From CAVZLD01 sp963776055 (lineage in GTDB: Bacteria; Planctomycetota; Planctomycetia; Pirellulales; Pirellulaceae): a DNA stretch of 64,000 nt. Both the position numbers and the translations under genes were made by a program. Of this stretch, positions 1 to 13,895 are shown piece after piece (positions within the stretch are counted from its first letter, which is position 1; every line of letters begins with the position of its first letter). Location of the stretch: the NCBI GenBank assembly GCA_963776055.1, contig CAVZLD010000005.1, forward strand, positions 62,001 to 126,000, given 5' to 3'. The notes beneath the pieces were generated by a model. That model was not told the DNA's origin. It saw only the letters and a program-made list of their open reading frames with translations, and did not search any database.

Positions 1-1031
1 TCCGCGACGAATCGAAAACGGTGACGATCGCCGTCGCCCACGTGGAATACGAAACGGAAAATCGGCACTACGCCCACATTGACTGCCCGGGCCACGCCGA
101 TTTCATCAAGAACATGATCACCGGTGCCGCGCAGATGGACGGCGCGATCCTCGTGGTTTCCGCGGCGGATGGCCCCATGCCGCAGACCAAGGAGCACGTG
201 CTGCTGGCTCGTCAGGTGGACGTGCCGGCGATCGTTGTCTTCTTGAACAAGTGCGACCTGGTCGACGACGAAGAGCTGTTGGACCTGGTCGAACTGGAAG
301 TCCGCGAGCTGTTGACGAAGTACGAGTTCCCGGGCGACGAGATCGCCGTCGTGCGCGGCTCGGCTCTGCCAGCCTACCAGGACCCCAAGGACGACGAGAA
401 GATCAAGTGCATCGGCGAGTTGATGGAAGCGATCGATACGAACATTCCTCAGCCTGCCCGCGAGGAAGATCGGCCGTTCTTGATGGCGATCGAAGACGTC
501 TTTTCGATCGAAGGCCGCGGAACGGTCGCGACCGGCCGAATCGAGCGGGGCGTGATCAAGGTCGGGGAAGAGGTCGAGATCGTCGGACTGGCCGGACAGC
601 CGAAGAAAACGACCTGCACCGGCGTCGAGATGTTCCGCAAGCTGCTCGACGAGGGGCGAGCGGGCGACAATGTGGGCTGCCTGCTGCGTGGCGTCAAGCG
701 GGACGAGATTGAGCGTGGCCAGGTCCTGGCCAAGCCCGGGTCGATTACCCCTCACACCAAGTTCGAAGCGGAAGTGTACTGCCTTTCGAAGGACGAAGGC
801 GGTCGACATACGCCGTTCTTCAGTGGCTACCGCCCGCAGTTTTACTTCCGCACCACCGACGTGACCGGCTCCGCCAATTTGGTGGGCGCCGAAATGTGCA
901 TGCCGGGCGACAATGTGCGGCTGACAGTGGAACTGGGCAAGCCGATCGCGATGGATGACGGCGTGCGATTCGCGATCCGCGAGGGTGGTCGGACGGTCGG
1001 CTCCGGCGTTGTGACGAAGATCTTAGAGTAA
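1..1031 (+). CDS. tuf: Elongation factor Tu, 5' end outside window
   Basis: EF-Tu carries aminoacyl-tRNA to the ribosome as a GTP complex. The frame is open from base 3, so the P-loop and first part of domain 1 lie outside the window. Visible GTPase motifs are DCPGH (G3) and NKCD (G4), followed by the SAL motif of G5 and complete domains 2 and 3 ending in GSGVVTKILE. The switch I segment reads KTVTIAVAH where E. coli has RGITINTSH; the magnesium-binding Thr is kept. From memory this is usual for planctomycetes, but I could not check it. The gene is followed at once by tRNA-Trp and secE, the common tuf-trnW-secE-nusG-rplK order. The product is certain; the true start is not visible. Confidence 0.97.
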   Translation, partial: RDESKTVTIAVAHVEYETENRHYAHIDCPGHADFIKNMITGAAQMDGAILVVSAADGPMPQTKEHVLLARQVDVPAIVVFLNKCDLVDDEELLDLVELEVRELLTKYEFPGDEIAVVRGSALPAYQDPKDDEKIKCIGELMEAIDTNIPQPAREEDRPFLMAIEDVFSIEGRGTVATGRIERGVIKVGEEVEIVGLAGQPKKTTCTGVEMFRKLLDEGRAGDNVGCLLRGVKRDEIERGQVLAKPGSITPHTKFEAEVYCLSKDEGGRHTPFFSGYRPQFYFRTTDVTGSANLVGAEMCMPGDNVRLTVELGKPIAMDDGVRFAIREGGRTVGSGVVTKILE

Positions 1032-1033
1032 AA

Positions 1034-1050
1034 CCCTGGCAAAACCAGGG
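1034..1050 (+). other. Small hairpin between tuf and tRNA-Trp
   Basis: CCCTGG, a five-base loop CAAAA, then CCAGGG form a perfect 6-bp stem directly after the tuf stop codon. There is no T tract, so it is more likely an mRNA 3'-end stabiliser or a processing site before the tRNA than a terminator. Confidence 0.35.
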
Positions 1051-1053
1051 CGA

Positions 1054-1129
1054 AGGGGTGTAGCTCAATTGGTAGAGCACCGGTCTCCAAAACCGGGGGT
1101 TGCGAGTTCGAGTCCCGCCGCCCCTGCCA
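1054..1129 (+). tRNA. trnW: tRNA-Trp (CCA anticodon)
   Basis: The 76-nt sequence folds as a cloverleaf. The acceptor stem AGGGGTG pairs with CGCCCCT (one G-U), the D-loop region is TAGCTCAATTGGTAGAGCA, the anticodon loop is CTCCAAA with anticodon CCA, and the T arm contains GTTCGAGTC. Discriminator base G is followed by a genome-encoded CCA at 1127-1129. The location between tuf and secE is the classic position for tRNA-Trp. Confidence 0.96.
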
Positions 1130-1135
1130 GACACG

Positions 1136-1174
1136 CTCGCATCGAGGAAACTCCGTTCCTCGATGCGAGTGTTT
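1136..1174 (+). terminator. Strong hairpin after tRNA-Trp, probable terminator
   Basis: CTCGCATCGAGGAA (1136-1149) and its exact reverse complement (1156-1169) make a 14-bp perfect stem with a 6-base loop, followed by GTGTTTCC. The short T stretch is weak, but stem length and position right after the tRNA favour intrinsic termination of the tuf-tRNA transcript, with secE transcribed from its own promoter. Confidence 0.7.
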
Positions 1175-1290
1175 CCCTGGCGACGGAAAAATGTTACGCT
1201 AAGCGGATTCGCGATCACGCAAAGTGATTTGCGGGCCTTCCAGTTCCCATCCCCCGTCCCCAAACGCCTTCGCTCCGTCGGTGGAATCGC

Positions 1291-1752
1291 ATGACGAAAG
1301 ACAAATCGGTCGCTCAGGCATCGTTCTTGCAGGACCTGTTTCAGTTTGGCGTGTACAAGCGAAACCAGGGGCGTGTGGCGCGACAGGTGACGTTCGCGGC
1401 GCTGGCCGGCACGTTGCTCCTGGCCGCCTGGAACCTGTGGGCTGCGCTGCAGAACCAAAGCGGCTTCCTCTGGAAGCGGTTGCCCGGTATGGAGTACTGG
1501 CAGTTCCTGATTCCAGCCGTGCTGCTGTTGGCCGGCCTGTGGATCTGCTATCGGCTCGTCAATTACCCGCAATTCGCCGATTTCCTGATCGCCGTGGAAG
1601 CGGAAATGAATAAGGTCTCGTGGCCCAGTCGGTCCGAGTTGATACGCAGTTCCCTGGTCGTGATCTTCCTGATGTTCTTCTTGGCGTGGGTGCTGTTTGG
1701 TTTCGACATCCTGTGGCGAGCCGTGTTCAAGGCCCTTGGCGTAGTCAGTTAG
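1291..1752 (+). CDS. secE: Preprotein translocase subunit SecE
   Basis: SecE clamps the SecY channel in the inner membrane. The 153-residue protein has two extra N-terminal hydrophobic helices (about residues 34-54 and 69-89). These are followed by the conserved SecE core: an amphipathic segment ending in EMNKVSWPSRSEL, then the final membrane helix (SLVVIFLMFFLAWVLFGF). The motif KVSWPSR is diagnostic. The start ATG is preceded by GGTGGA. nusG follows after about 140 bases, as in most bacteria. Three membrane helices is longer than the one-helix form of many bacteria and resembles the E. coli topology. Confidence 0.95.
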   Translation: MTKDKSVAQASFLQDLFQFGVYKRNQGRVARQVTFAALAGTLLLAAWNLWAALQNQSGFLWKRLPGMEYWQFLIPAVLLLAGLWICYRLVNYPQFADFLIAVEAEMNKVSWPSRSELIRSSLVVIFLMFFLAWVLFGFDILWRAVFKALGVVS

Positions 1753-1893
1753 CTTGGTACCGCGGACCATGGAGCGTGCCGGTCAATCGCCGGACGTCCC
1801 TGCCGATCCGCACCGCGTTCCCTAAGTACAAGAGGATGTTCGTACCGGTCCCCATCCCGTCGAACTCCGTCCTATCGAAGAATTTGGTTGGCC

Positions 1894-2772
1894 ATGAACG
1901 CAAGTGATCAGCCCGCGGCGCCAAAGCCCGAAGGCGACGAGCTCCGCGAAACATCGCCGGTTGACGAATCGCACGAGCACTCGGAGCCGGCGTCGTCGGA
2001 CGAACCCCGTGCGGAAGAAGCACGCGCCGAGGAAACGGGCGCCGGGAAGGCTGGCGCCGAGGAGGGGGCTGGTCTCGGGGAGCTCGAACAGGGCGATGAT
2101 CCGGTCGAGGCAAAAGACGTAGAAGCAAGCGACGCGGAAGAGGAAGAAGAGGACGAAGAGGAGGAGGAAGTTGCTCCGCTTTCGATCGACCTCGATCCCC
2201 TCGAAGAGTCCTCCGGCGAGGATGCCAGCGACGCGGAAATGGACTGGTATATCCTCAAAGTTCAGAGCAACCGGGAGAATTCGATCTGCGACGGGCTGCG
2301 GCGCCGCGTGGCCGTGGCGGGCCTGGACCGTTTCTTTGGCGAGGTCCTGGTGCCGACGGAGGACGTGGCCGAGTTCAAGAACGGCAAGCGACGAGTCGTC
2401 AAGCGCAAGCTGTATCCGGGCTACATCGTCGTGCACATGGCGATCAACGAAGAGACCTGGTTCTTGGTGCGTGAGACACCCGGGATTGGCGACTTCACCG
2501 GAGCCGCCGGCAAGCCCACTCCGATGCTGCCCCACGAAGTCGATCGGATCGTGAAGGCGATCCGGCCGGAAGAAGACGGGGGCGAGCCGATCAAGACCGC
2601 GATCCCCTTCAAGCCGGGCGATCGTGTGCGAATCAAGGAAGGAACGTTTGAAAACTTTGAGGGTGACGTGGAGTTGATCGACGAGGCCAATGGCCGGGTG
2701 ACCGTGATTATCAACATCTTCGGTCGATCCACGCCTGTGGAGCTGGAGCACTGGCAGATCGAATCCGTTTGA
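1894..2772 (+). CDS. nusG: Transcription antitermination factor NusG with long acidic N-terminal extension
   Basis: NusG links RNA polymerase to Rho or the ribosome and speeds elongation. The NGN domain starts near residue 118 (DWYILKVQSNRENS) and the C-terminal KOW domain has FKPGDRVRIKEGTFENFEG, so residues 118 to the end match a normal NusG of about 175 residues. In front lies an extension of about 117 residues very rich in Glu, Asp and Ala, including an almost pure acidic run near residues 70-90. I chose ATG 1894; TTG 1888 is also in frame and neither has a strong ribosome site. A start nearer the NGN domain would give a standard NusG, but the acidic frame stays open with coherent composition, which argues that it is translated. 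Confidence 0.93.
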   Translation: MNASDQPAAPKPEGDELRETSPVDESHEHSEPASSDEPRAEEARAEETGAGKAGAEEGAGLGELEQGDDPVEAKDVEASDAEEEEEDEEEEEVAPLSIDLDPLEESSGEDASDAEMDWYILKVQSNRENSICDGLRRRVAVAGLDRFFGEVLVPTEDVAEFKNGKRRVVKRKLYPGYIVVHMAINEETWFLVRETPGIGDFTGAAGKPTPMLPHEVDRIVKAIRPEEDGGEPIKTAIPFKPGDRVRIKEGTFENFEGDVELIDEANGRVTVIINIFGRSTPVELEHWQIESV

Positions 2773-2848
2773 ACGGACAACAGAATTGGAATTGGAAATT
2801 GCGTAGGCGACCTCGGTCGCCTGCAGGACCTCTTGCGGCAGACAACCC

Positions 2849-3277
2849 ATGGCGAAACAGTTAGTCGGTACAGCGAAGTTCCAGGTCCCCGGCGGTCAGG
2901 CCACCCCTGCTCCCCCGGTTGGTACGTCGCTCGGCAAATTCGGAATCAACCTTGGTCAGTTCGTTCAGCAGTTCAACGATCGGACCAAGGAGTACGCAGG
3001 CACCCCGATCCCGGTCGTGGTTTCCGTGTTCAGTGATCGTACGTTCGAATTCATCACCAAGAGTCCTCCCGCCGCCGCGCTGCTGAAACAGGCCGCCGGC
3101 ATCGCGAAGGGCTCCGGTGTGCCGAACAAAGAAAAGGTCGCCACCGTCACGCGGGCACAGGTCGATGAGATCTGCAAAGCGAAGATGGCCGACCTGAACG
3201 CGCGCGATCTGGAACATGCCCGCTCGATGGTCGAAGGCACAGCACGCAGCATGGGTGTCGAAGTCGTCGACGGCTGA
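2849..3277 (+). CDS. rplK: 50S ribosomal protein L11
   Basis: L11 binds the GTPase-associated centre of 23S rRNA and takes part in factor binding and the stringent response. The 142-residue length is standard. The N-terminal domain has the Pro-rich linker and GQFVQQFNDRTKEY; the RNA-binding domain has FITKSPPAAALLKQAAGI, a signature of L11. It starts the rplKAJL cluster behind nusG. The 158 bases that follow, before rplA, carry two copies of GGCCCGGCCG followed by a GACC, which may form RNA structure, but no known L1 target site could be recognised. Confidence 0.97.
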   Translation: MAKQLVGTAKFQVPGGQATPAPPVGTSLGKFGINLGQFVQQFNDRTKEYAGTPIPVVVSVFSDRTFEFITKSPPAAALLKQAAGIAKGSGVPNKEKVATVTRAQVDEICKAKMADLNARDLEHARSMVEGTARSMGVEVVDG

Positions 3278-3436
3278 GGCCCGGCCGCGACCTGCTTGGC
3301 CAGCGAAGCCGCAGGGGCCCGGCCGAGACCCGAAAAGCCCCCGAATGGCGAGACGAGTGACACGCAATCCTCCTCGATGACAACTAGTACACAAGTCGAC
3401 TGAATCGGCAGTCGGACGCGAAACGGAACCCGAACC

Positions 3437-4117
3437 ATGTCGAAGCATTCCAAGCGATACCGAACACTTTCCGCCAAGGCGGAAGCCCAAGCGGCCCTTC
3501 CGCTCTCCGAAGCGGTCGACCTGCTGCAGACGTTCAACACGACCAAGTTTGACCAAACTGTCGAGATCGCGGTGCGGCTCGGGATTGATCCCAAGCAGGC
3601 CGACCAACTGGTCCGCGGTTCGCTCGTCCTGCCCCATGGAATCGGCAAGACGCAACGCGTGATCGTGTTCGCCAAGGGCGATATGGTCGAAGCCGCCACG
3701 GAAGCGGGTGCCGACGAGGTGGGCCAGGAGGATTTGGCCAAGCGGATCAAGGAGGGCTGGTTGGAATTCGATGCGTGTATCGCCGCGCCGGATATGATGG
3801 GCGTCGTGGGACCGCTCGGCAAGATTCTCGGCCCTCGCGGCCTCATGCCCTCTCCTCGCGCCGGCACCGTCACGGCCGACGTCGGAACCGTTGTGCGAGA
3901 GTACAAGGCGGGAAAGGTCGAATTCCGCAATGATTCCTCCGGCATCGTTCACGCAATGGTCGGCAAGCTGAGTTTCGACAAGCAGAAGCTACAGGAAAAC
4001 ATTCAGGCGTTCATTGACCACATTCAGAGCCTCAAACCGAACGCTGTGAAGGGAACCTATGTCCGCGGTCTCGTGGTCAGCGCGACGATGAGTCCCGGTG
4101 TGCGGATTGCGGCGTAA
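3437..4117 (+). CDS. rplA: 50S ribosomal protein L1
   Basis: L1 forms the mobile stalk at the ribosomal E site and, in many bacteria, represses its own operon. The protein has 226 residues, the usual length, with the two-domain signature: FDQTVEIAVRLGIDPKQADQ in domain I and GPLGKILGPRGLMPSPRAGT in domain II, ending in the return strand with GTYVRGLVVS. It lies between rplK and rplJ with short spacers. Confidence 0.97.
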   Translation: MSKHSKRYRTLSAKAEAQAALPLSEAVDLLQTFNTTKFDQTVEIAVRLGIDPKQADQLVRGSLVLPHGIGKTQRVIVFAKGDMVEAATEAGADEVGQEDLAKRIKEGWLEFDACIAAPDMMGVVGPLGKILGPRGLMPSPRAGTVTADVGTVVREYKAGKVEFRNDSSGIVHAMVGKLSFDKQKLQENIQAFIDHIQSLKPNAVKGTYVRGLVVSATMSPGVRIAA

Positions 4118-4168
4118 CGAGACTCTCAGCACCAAGGCATCGGAACATTCGTCCGGGGAAGAAAGACG

Positions 4169-4705
4169 ATGAGTAAGAAGGTCAAAGATTTACTGACGAA
4201 GGAGTTTGCCCAGCGGTTGCAAGGAGTCGATGACGCGTTGTTTGTGAACGTGATCGGACTCGATGCCAATCAGTCGGTCGAGCTTCGTCGCAACCTGCGG
4301 GAGAAAGACATTCAGTTGCTCGTCGTCCGCAACACGCTCGCCCAACGTGCGACCGAGGGCACACCGCTCGGCAACGCGCTGGCCGGCGCCGAAGGCAACT
4401 TGGCGTTGGTGTGGGGCAGTGAAGACTTCGTGTCGCTGGCCAAAGAAATCACGCGACTGGATGAAGACAAGGCAATGAAAGCCTTCCACACTCGCGGTGG
4501 AGTGATGGATGGCGAACGCTTGACCCCGGAACGGGTCAGAGAAATCAGCAAATGGCCGAGCCGCTCGGAGCAGTTAAGTCTGCTGTCCGGGCAGATCCTC
4601 GGCCCCGGCGCGTCTCTCCTGGCGGCTCTTGCGGGCCCCGGTGGAACGTTGGCCGGCCAGATCCAACAGAAATCCGAAGAGAACAACGAATCGGGCGATT
4701 CCTAG
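4169..4705 (+). CDS. rplJ: 50S ribosomal protein L10
   Basis: L10 anchors the L7/L12 dimers of the stalk. The 178-residue protein has the N-terminal 23S-binding domain (LRRNLREKDIQLLVVRNTL; ALVWGSEDFVSLAKE) and a C-terminal helix with Glu, Gln and Asn that would bind L12 dimers. The start ATG follows GGGGAAGAAAGACG, a good ribosome site. The gene ends with TAG, one of several normal amber stops in this window. A hairpin and 143 bases separate it from rplL. Confidence 0.95.
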   Translation: MSKKVKDLLTKEFAQRLQGVDDALFVNVIGLDANQSVELRRNLREKDIQLLVVRNTLAQRATEGTPLGNALAGAEGNLALVWGSEDFVSLAKEITRLDEDKAMKAFHTRGGVMDGERLTPERVREISKWPSRSEQLSLLSGQILGPGASLLAALAGPGGTLAGQIQQKSEENNESGDS

Positions 4706-4713
4706 CGGGCGCG

Positions 4714-4734
4714 GGCCATTCGCCGTGAATGGCC
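4714..4734 (+). promoter_or_regulatory. Hairpin in the rplJ-rplL spacer
   Basis: GGCCATTC, loop GCCGT, GAATGGCC form an 8-bp perfect stem nine bases after the rplJ stop. No T tract follows. It may act as an RNA-processing or partial termination site that helps set the higher L12 output; this role is inferred from position only. Confidence 0.4.
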
Positions 4735-4848
4735 GCCCAGCCGATCCGATTCACGCGTACCCCGCTTCGCTAACGTCATCCCAAGGTGCCACAGCCGATT
4801 GCGGAACCGTTCGCTCGTGCCCCCCACGTATGAAAGGACCCCGTCCGT

Positions 4849-5262
4849 ATGTCTGAAGAAACTGCAACCGTCGAATTTCCCGCCGAAATCAAGACGCTGG
4901 GCGACCAGATTGCCAATCTGACGCTCAAGGAAGCCAAGACGCTGAGCGACTACCTGGAAGCCACTTACGACATCAAGCCCGCCGCGGGGGGCGCCGTAAT
5001 GGCGATGCCCATGGGCGGAGCTGGTGGCGGCGAGGCCGCGGCGCAGGAGCAAACCGAGTTCGACGCCGTGCTGACCGGTTTTGGCGACAAGAAGATTGGC
5101 GTGATCAAGGAGGTCCGCGCTCTGACCGGTTTGGGCCTGAAGGAAGCCAAGGACCTGGTCGAGAGTGTCCCCAGCAAGGTCAAGGAAGGCGTCTCGAAAG
5201 AGGAGGCCGAAGAGGTCAAGAAGAAGTTGGAAGAGGCAGGTGCCTCGGTCGAAATCAAGTAG
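4849..5262 (+). CDS. rplL: 50S ribosomal protein L7/L12
   Basis: L7/L12 recruits translation GTPases to the ribosome. The 137-residue protein has an N-terminal dimerisation helix (TLKEAKTLSDYLEATY), a Gly, Ala and Met-rich hinge (residues about 50-62), and the globular domain KKIGVIKEVRALTGLGLKEA followed by VESVPSKVKEG. It is slightly longer than the 120 to 125 residues of most species because of the N-terminal region. The 276-base spacer before rpoB has GC-rich imperfect inverted repeats but no clear attenuator. Confidence 0.96.
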   Translation: MSEETATVEFPAEIKTLGDQIANLTLKEAKTLSDYLEATYDIKPAAGGAVMAMPMGGAGGGEAAAQEQTEFDAVLTGFGDKKIGVIKEVRALTGLGLKEAKDLVESVPSKVKEGVSKEEAEEVKKKLEEAGASVEIK

Positions 5263-5538
5263 CTCGCTGGTCCCCTCCCCTTTTCCTCAGGCCGGTCGCT
5301 TCCTCCGGGAATCGGCCGGCGGGCAGGATCGACTTGATTCCTGGATCGATGTCGGTTCGTCGGATTCCAACGCCGGCTTTCGCCAAAGCAAGGCCGGACG
5401 GCGGTCGGATTCTGCGCCGACATCGTGCTCGTCTCTTCTCCGCCCCGCGGAAAACCGGAAGGCTCGTCGGCGGCAGCTCGCCGAGAAATTTCCTGGCAGT
5501 AGCGACTGAACCTGACTTGCGAAGGAGTATCTGCGCGT

Positions 5539-9258
<3,720 letters not shown>

Positions 9259-9473
9259 ATCCCGAAGGCCGCGGCGGCCATTCCGCGGACCGCGGCCTCC
9301 GCCCCCAAAAACAATTCAGCACAGCGAAGATCCAGAAATTTGTTTTCGCGACATACATTCCAGCGACCAACGGGCGCGACATCCCTCACCGGTGCCGTGG
9401 AACCCCGTTGGCTTGCGGCCCTGCCGCACTGCGAAATTCCGGAACTCGATCACGCTTACAGGAGCAATGGCAG

Positions 9474-12400
9474 ATGACCATCGGCGAGAGTTCTTACGAC
9501 CGTATCAACGATTACGCTTCGGTCAAAATCAGCCTGGCCAGGCCGCACGACATCCGGAGTTGGTCTTTCGGAGAGGTCAAAAAACCGGAAACGATCAACT
9601 ATCGAACCTACCGACCCGAGAAAGACGGGCTCTTTTGTGAGCGAATCTTCGGACCGGAAAAGGACTGGGAATGTGCCTGCGGGAAATACCGCGGCATGAA
9701 GTACAAAGGCATGATCTGCGACCGTTGTGGCGTGAAAGTGACGCACAGCCGAGTGCGCCGCAAACGAATGGGCCACATCGAACTCGCCGCGCCGGTTGTG
9801 CACATCTGGTTCTTCAAGGCGATGCCCAGCCGGCTGGGCAACCTGCTGAACATGAAGACAACCAGCCTGGAAAAAGTAATCTACTTCCAGGATTACGTGG
9901 TGGTCGACGCGGGCCAGACCGACCTGGAGCGACAGCAGTTGCTGACCGAAGAAGAGTATCGCGCCGCGCGGGAACAATGGGGCGAAGGGGGCTTTGAAGC
10001 CGACATGGGCGCCGAGGCGGTCCGCAAACTGCTGGTCAATCTCGACTTGGTGCAGCTCTCCCAACAACTACGTCAAGATCTCGTCGAAACCAACTCGAAA
10101 CAAAAGAAAAAAGACCTGATCAATCGCTTGAAGATCGTGGAAGCCATTCGCGACAGCGATAACAAACCGGAATGGATGGTGCTCGACGTGATCCCGGTGA
10201 TTCCACCGGACCTTCGCCCGCTCGTCCTGCTGGATTCGGGCAACTTCGCCACCAGCGACCTGAATGACCTCTACCGCCGGATCATCAATCGCAACAATCG
10301 TCTGCGAAAACTGGTCGACCTGAACGCGCCGGAAGTGATCATTCGAAACGAGAAACGGATGCTGCAGCAATCCGTCGACGCACTGTTCGACAACAACCGC
10401 TGCAAGCGACCGGTGCTCGGCAGCAGCAACCGTCCGCTCAAATCACTGACCGACATGATCAAGGGCAAGCAGGGTCGGTTCCGCGAAAACCTGCTCGGCA
10501 AACGCGTCGATTACTCCGCCCGCAGCGTGATCGTCGTCGGCCCGACACTTCGACTGCACCAATGCGGTCTACCGAAGAAGATCGCGCTGGAACTGTATCA
10601 GCCGTTCATCATCCGCAAGCTCAAGGAGATGGGCCACGCCGATACGATCAAGAGCGCGAAGAAGATGCTCGAGCGCAAGGACGAGGAGGTCTGGGACATC
10701 CTGGAAGCGGTCATTCAGAATCATCCGGTTTTGCTCAACCGAGCTCCAACGTTGCACCGGATGGGAATCATGGCTTTCGAACCGGTGCTGGTCGAAGGCA
10801 ACGCGATTCACTTGCACCCGCTGGTCTGCAAGGGCTTCAACGCGGACTTCGACGGGGACCAAATGGCGGTGCACCTCCCCTTGTCGATCGAAGCCCAGGT
10901 CGAAGCCCACACGTTGATGATGTCCACGAACAACATTTTCGGCCCCGCCAATGGACGGCCGATCATGAGTCCCTCCCAAGACATCGTGATGGGTTGCTTT
11001 TTCATCTCGATGCTGTTGCCGGACCGCAAGGGAGAAGGGATGACCTTCGCCTCGACGGAGGAAGCCGAACTGGCGTACTCGCTGGGCGTCGTCGACCTCC
11101 ATGCCCCCATTCAGCTCCGGATGCCGGAAGGACGCTTCATTCGCACCGAGAACGACACCCGCGAAGAAGCCCGGATCGTGAACACGACCTGCGGGCGGAT
11201 CATGTTCAACACGATGCTGCCGGAGGGAATGGACTTCTACAACCTGCCGCTCCGCTCCGGCGAACTGGCGATGGTGATCTCCGATTGCTACCAGGTTCTC
11301 GGCCGCCGGGCCACGATCAACCTGTTGGACGACCTGAACAAGCTCGGATTCCGCGAAAGTACGCGCAGCGGGCTCTCGTTCGCCACCGACGATCTCGTCA
11401 CGCCCGACACGAAGAGCAAGATCATTGGGGAAGCGGAAAAGAGCGTGCTGAAATACAAGAAGCTGTACGACCGCGGCATCATCACCGATGTCGAACGCTA
11501 CAACCAGGTGCTCGATGCCTGGACGCACGCGCGGGAACGTATCACCGCCGAAATGATGTCGGCAATGGAGATCGACATTCGGGACGGCGATTACGTCAAC
11601 CCGGTCTTCCTGATGGCGCACTCCGGTGCCCGCGGTGGCATCGAACAGATTCGCCAGCTGGCGGGCATGCGGGGACTGATGGCCAAACCCTCGGGCGAAA
11701 TCATCGAAACGCCGATCAAAGCCAACTTCCGGGAAGGCCTCTCCGTGCTGGAGTACTTCAGCTCGACCCACGGAGCCCGCAAAGGCCTGGCCGACACGGC
11801 CCTGAAAACCGCCGACTCCGGATACCTCACGCGAAAACTGGCGGACGTGGCGCAGAACGTCGTCGTCACGATGTACGACTGCGAAACCACCCAGGGGATC
11901 ACCAAAGGGGTGATCTATCGCGGCGAGAAAGTCGAAGTGCGGTTGGCGGACGCCGTCAAAGGAAGAGTCAGCCGGCAGAACATCGTCAATCCGGTCACCG
12001 ATGAAGTGATCGTCGCCGAAAATGAAATGATTACCGGCGAAATCGCTCGAAGGATCGAAGACCTGGGCCTGGAACGGATCCAGGTCCGCAGCCCGATGAC
12101 CTGCGAAGCCGCGCTCGGCGTCTGCCGACTCTGCTACGGAATGGACATGTCCACCGGCACGATGGTCGAAGAAGGAATGGCCGTCGGAATCATCGCCGCC
12201 CAAAGTATCGGCGAACCGGGGACGCAATTGACGATGCGGACCTTCCATATCGGAGGCGTCGCCGGTACGGACGTCGAAGAAAGCGAAACCCGATCGAAGA
12301 AGGGCGGGGTCGTCAAATTCACCCGCATGCGATTCGTAACCAACGCGGATGGGCAGCCGATCGTGCTGACCCGTAACGGGGAAATCTCCATCCTCGACCC

Positions 12401-13895
12401 GAAGGGCCGCGAACTCGAAAAATTCGAAGTCCCCACCGGCGCCGTGCTGACCGTCAAAGAAAACGAGGAAGTCACGGCCGGTACCGTGCTCTGCCAGTGG
12501 GATCCCCACAGCATCCCGATTCTGGGCGAAGTATCCGGTCGGGTCCGCTTCGAAGATATCGTGGAAGGCGAAACCGTTCGAATCGAAAAGGACCCGGCTG
12601 GCAATCGAACGCCGGATCATCGCCGACCACAAGGGAGACCTGCATCCGCAGATCGTGCTGGAAGATAAGGACGGGAAGCCGTTGGACGTCTACTACCTGC
12701 CAGAACGAGCTCATATTGAAGTCGCCGAAGGAGCGACCATCGCCGCCGGAACCGTGGTGGCGAAGACCCCCCGAGAAGCATCCGGTATCAAGGACATCAC
12801 CGGTGGTCTGCCCCGGGTGACGGAAATCTTCGAAGCGCGGAAACCCAAAGATCCCGCCGTGATCGCCGAAGTCGACGGCGTCGTCGAGATCCTGGGCGAG
12901 AAGCGGCGCGGCAAACGAACGATCATCGTCCGCAGTGAAAGCGGTATCGAACGCGAACACCTGGTGCCCCCCGGCAAACGGTTCCTGGTCCACGCGGGAG
13001 ATCATGTGCGGGCCGGACAGGCACTCGTCGATGGACCGCTGGTCCCCCATGACATCCTGCGCATCTCCGGCGAAGAGGCAGTCCAGCAGTATCTGCTGCA
13101 CGAAATCCAGGGCGTGTACCGCAGCCAGCGCGTGGAAATCAACGACAAGCACTGCGAAATCATCATCGCCCGGATGCTGCGGAAGGTGAAAATCGAGAAT
13201 CCCGGCGACACGAATCTGCTGCCGGGAAGCGTGATGGATCGCTTCGACTTCCGCCAGGCCAACGAGAGCCTTTCGAAGTGCCTGAAGATCTCCCAACATG
13301 GCGATAGCGAGTTTGCGGAAGATGCCATCGTGCCCCGCGAAGCATTGGAATCGGTCAACTCGCAAATCGAAGCACTCGGGCGGAACCCCGGCCAAGGGCA
13401 CGCGGCCCCGGCCCGCCACCGCCAGTACCCAGTTGCTGGGCATCACCAAAGCCGCGGTCCAAAGCTCCAGCTTCATCTCCGCCGCCAGCTTCCAGGAAAC
13501 GACGAAGGTGCTGACCGAGGCCGCTTTGGCCGGCAAGACCGACCGACTCGTCGGACTGAAAGAAAACGTGATTCTGGGACACCTGATCCCGGCGGGGACC
13601 GGCTTCCGGACTTTCCACGAAGCGGAAGTTCGGATTCGGCCCGAAGCACTGGCCAGCCTGGCCGCGGAGAAAGATCGAGCGCTGGTGACCAGCTTCCCGC
13701 TGCTGGAGTCCGCACCAGCGACCGCCGAAGGCAGCAGCGAAGCGGGAGGGGAAATCCCGCCGCCGAGCCACCGCTGCCGGATACGAGCCAACTGGATGCA
13801 CTGTTCCGCGATCGCGAGGAGCCCCAGCCCCAGCCCCGGCGCCCACACCGACACCCAAAGATGGCGAAGAAGATTCCGATTCGCTGTTGCCCTGA
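9474..13895 (+). CDS. rpoC: RNA polymerase subunit beta', four frame breaks
   Basis: The beta' subunit carries the catalytic magnesium site, NADFDGDQMAVHLPLS, as well as the zinc site CACGKYRGMKYKGMICDRC and the trigger region GEPGTQLTMRTFHIGG. ATG 9474 follows AGGAG at a proper distance. The frame breaks near 12600 (extra G; removal gives DPAAIERRIIADHKGDL), near 13379 (extra G; removal gives EALGGTPAKGT), near 13765 (missing G in a CCG run) and in the CCCCAG-rich stretch near 13830. Correcting all four gives about 1,473 residues and an acidic tail ending EEDSDSLLP at TGA 13893. The last two corrections are less certain because the tail is poorly conserved. Confidence 0.93.

Noticed and set aside
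820..1770. 316-residue minus-strand frame over tuf, tRNA-Trp and secE
   Set aside because: It runs through a tRNA gene and two certain coding genes and has no family features.
10569..12632. 687-residue minus-strand frame antisense to rpoC
   Set aside because: It mirrors the codon pattern of rpoC, is rich in His, Asp and Gly, and shows no family text.
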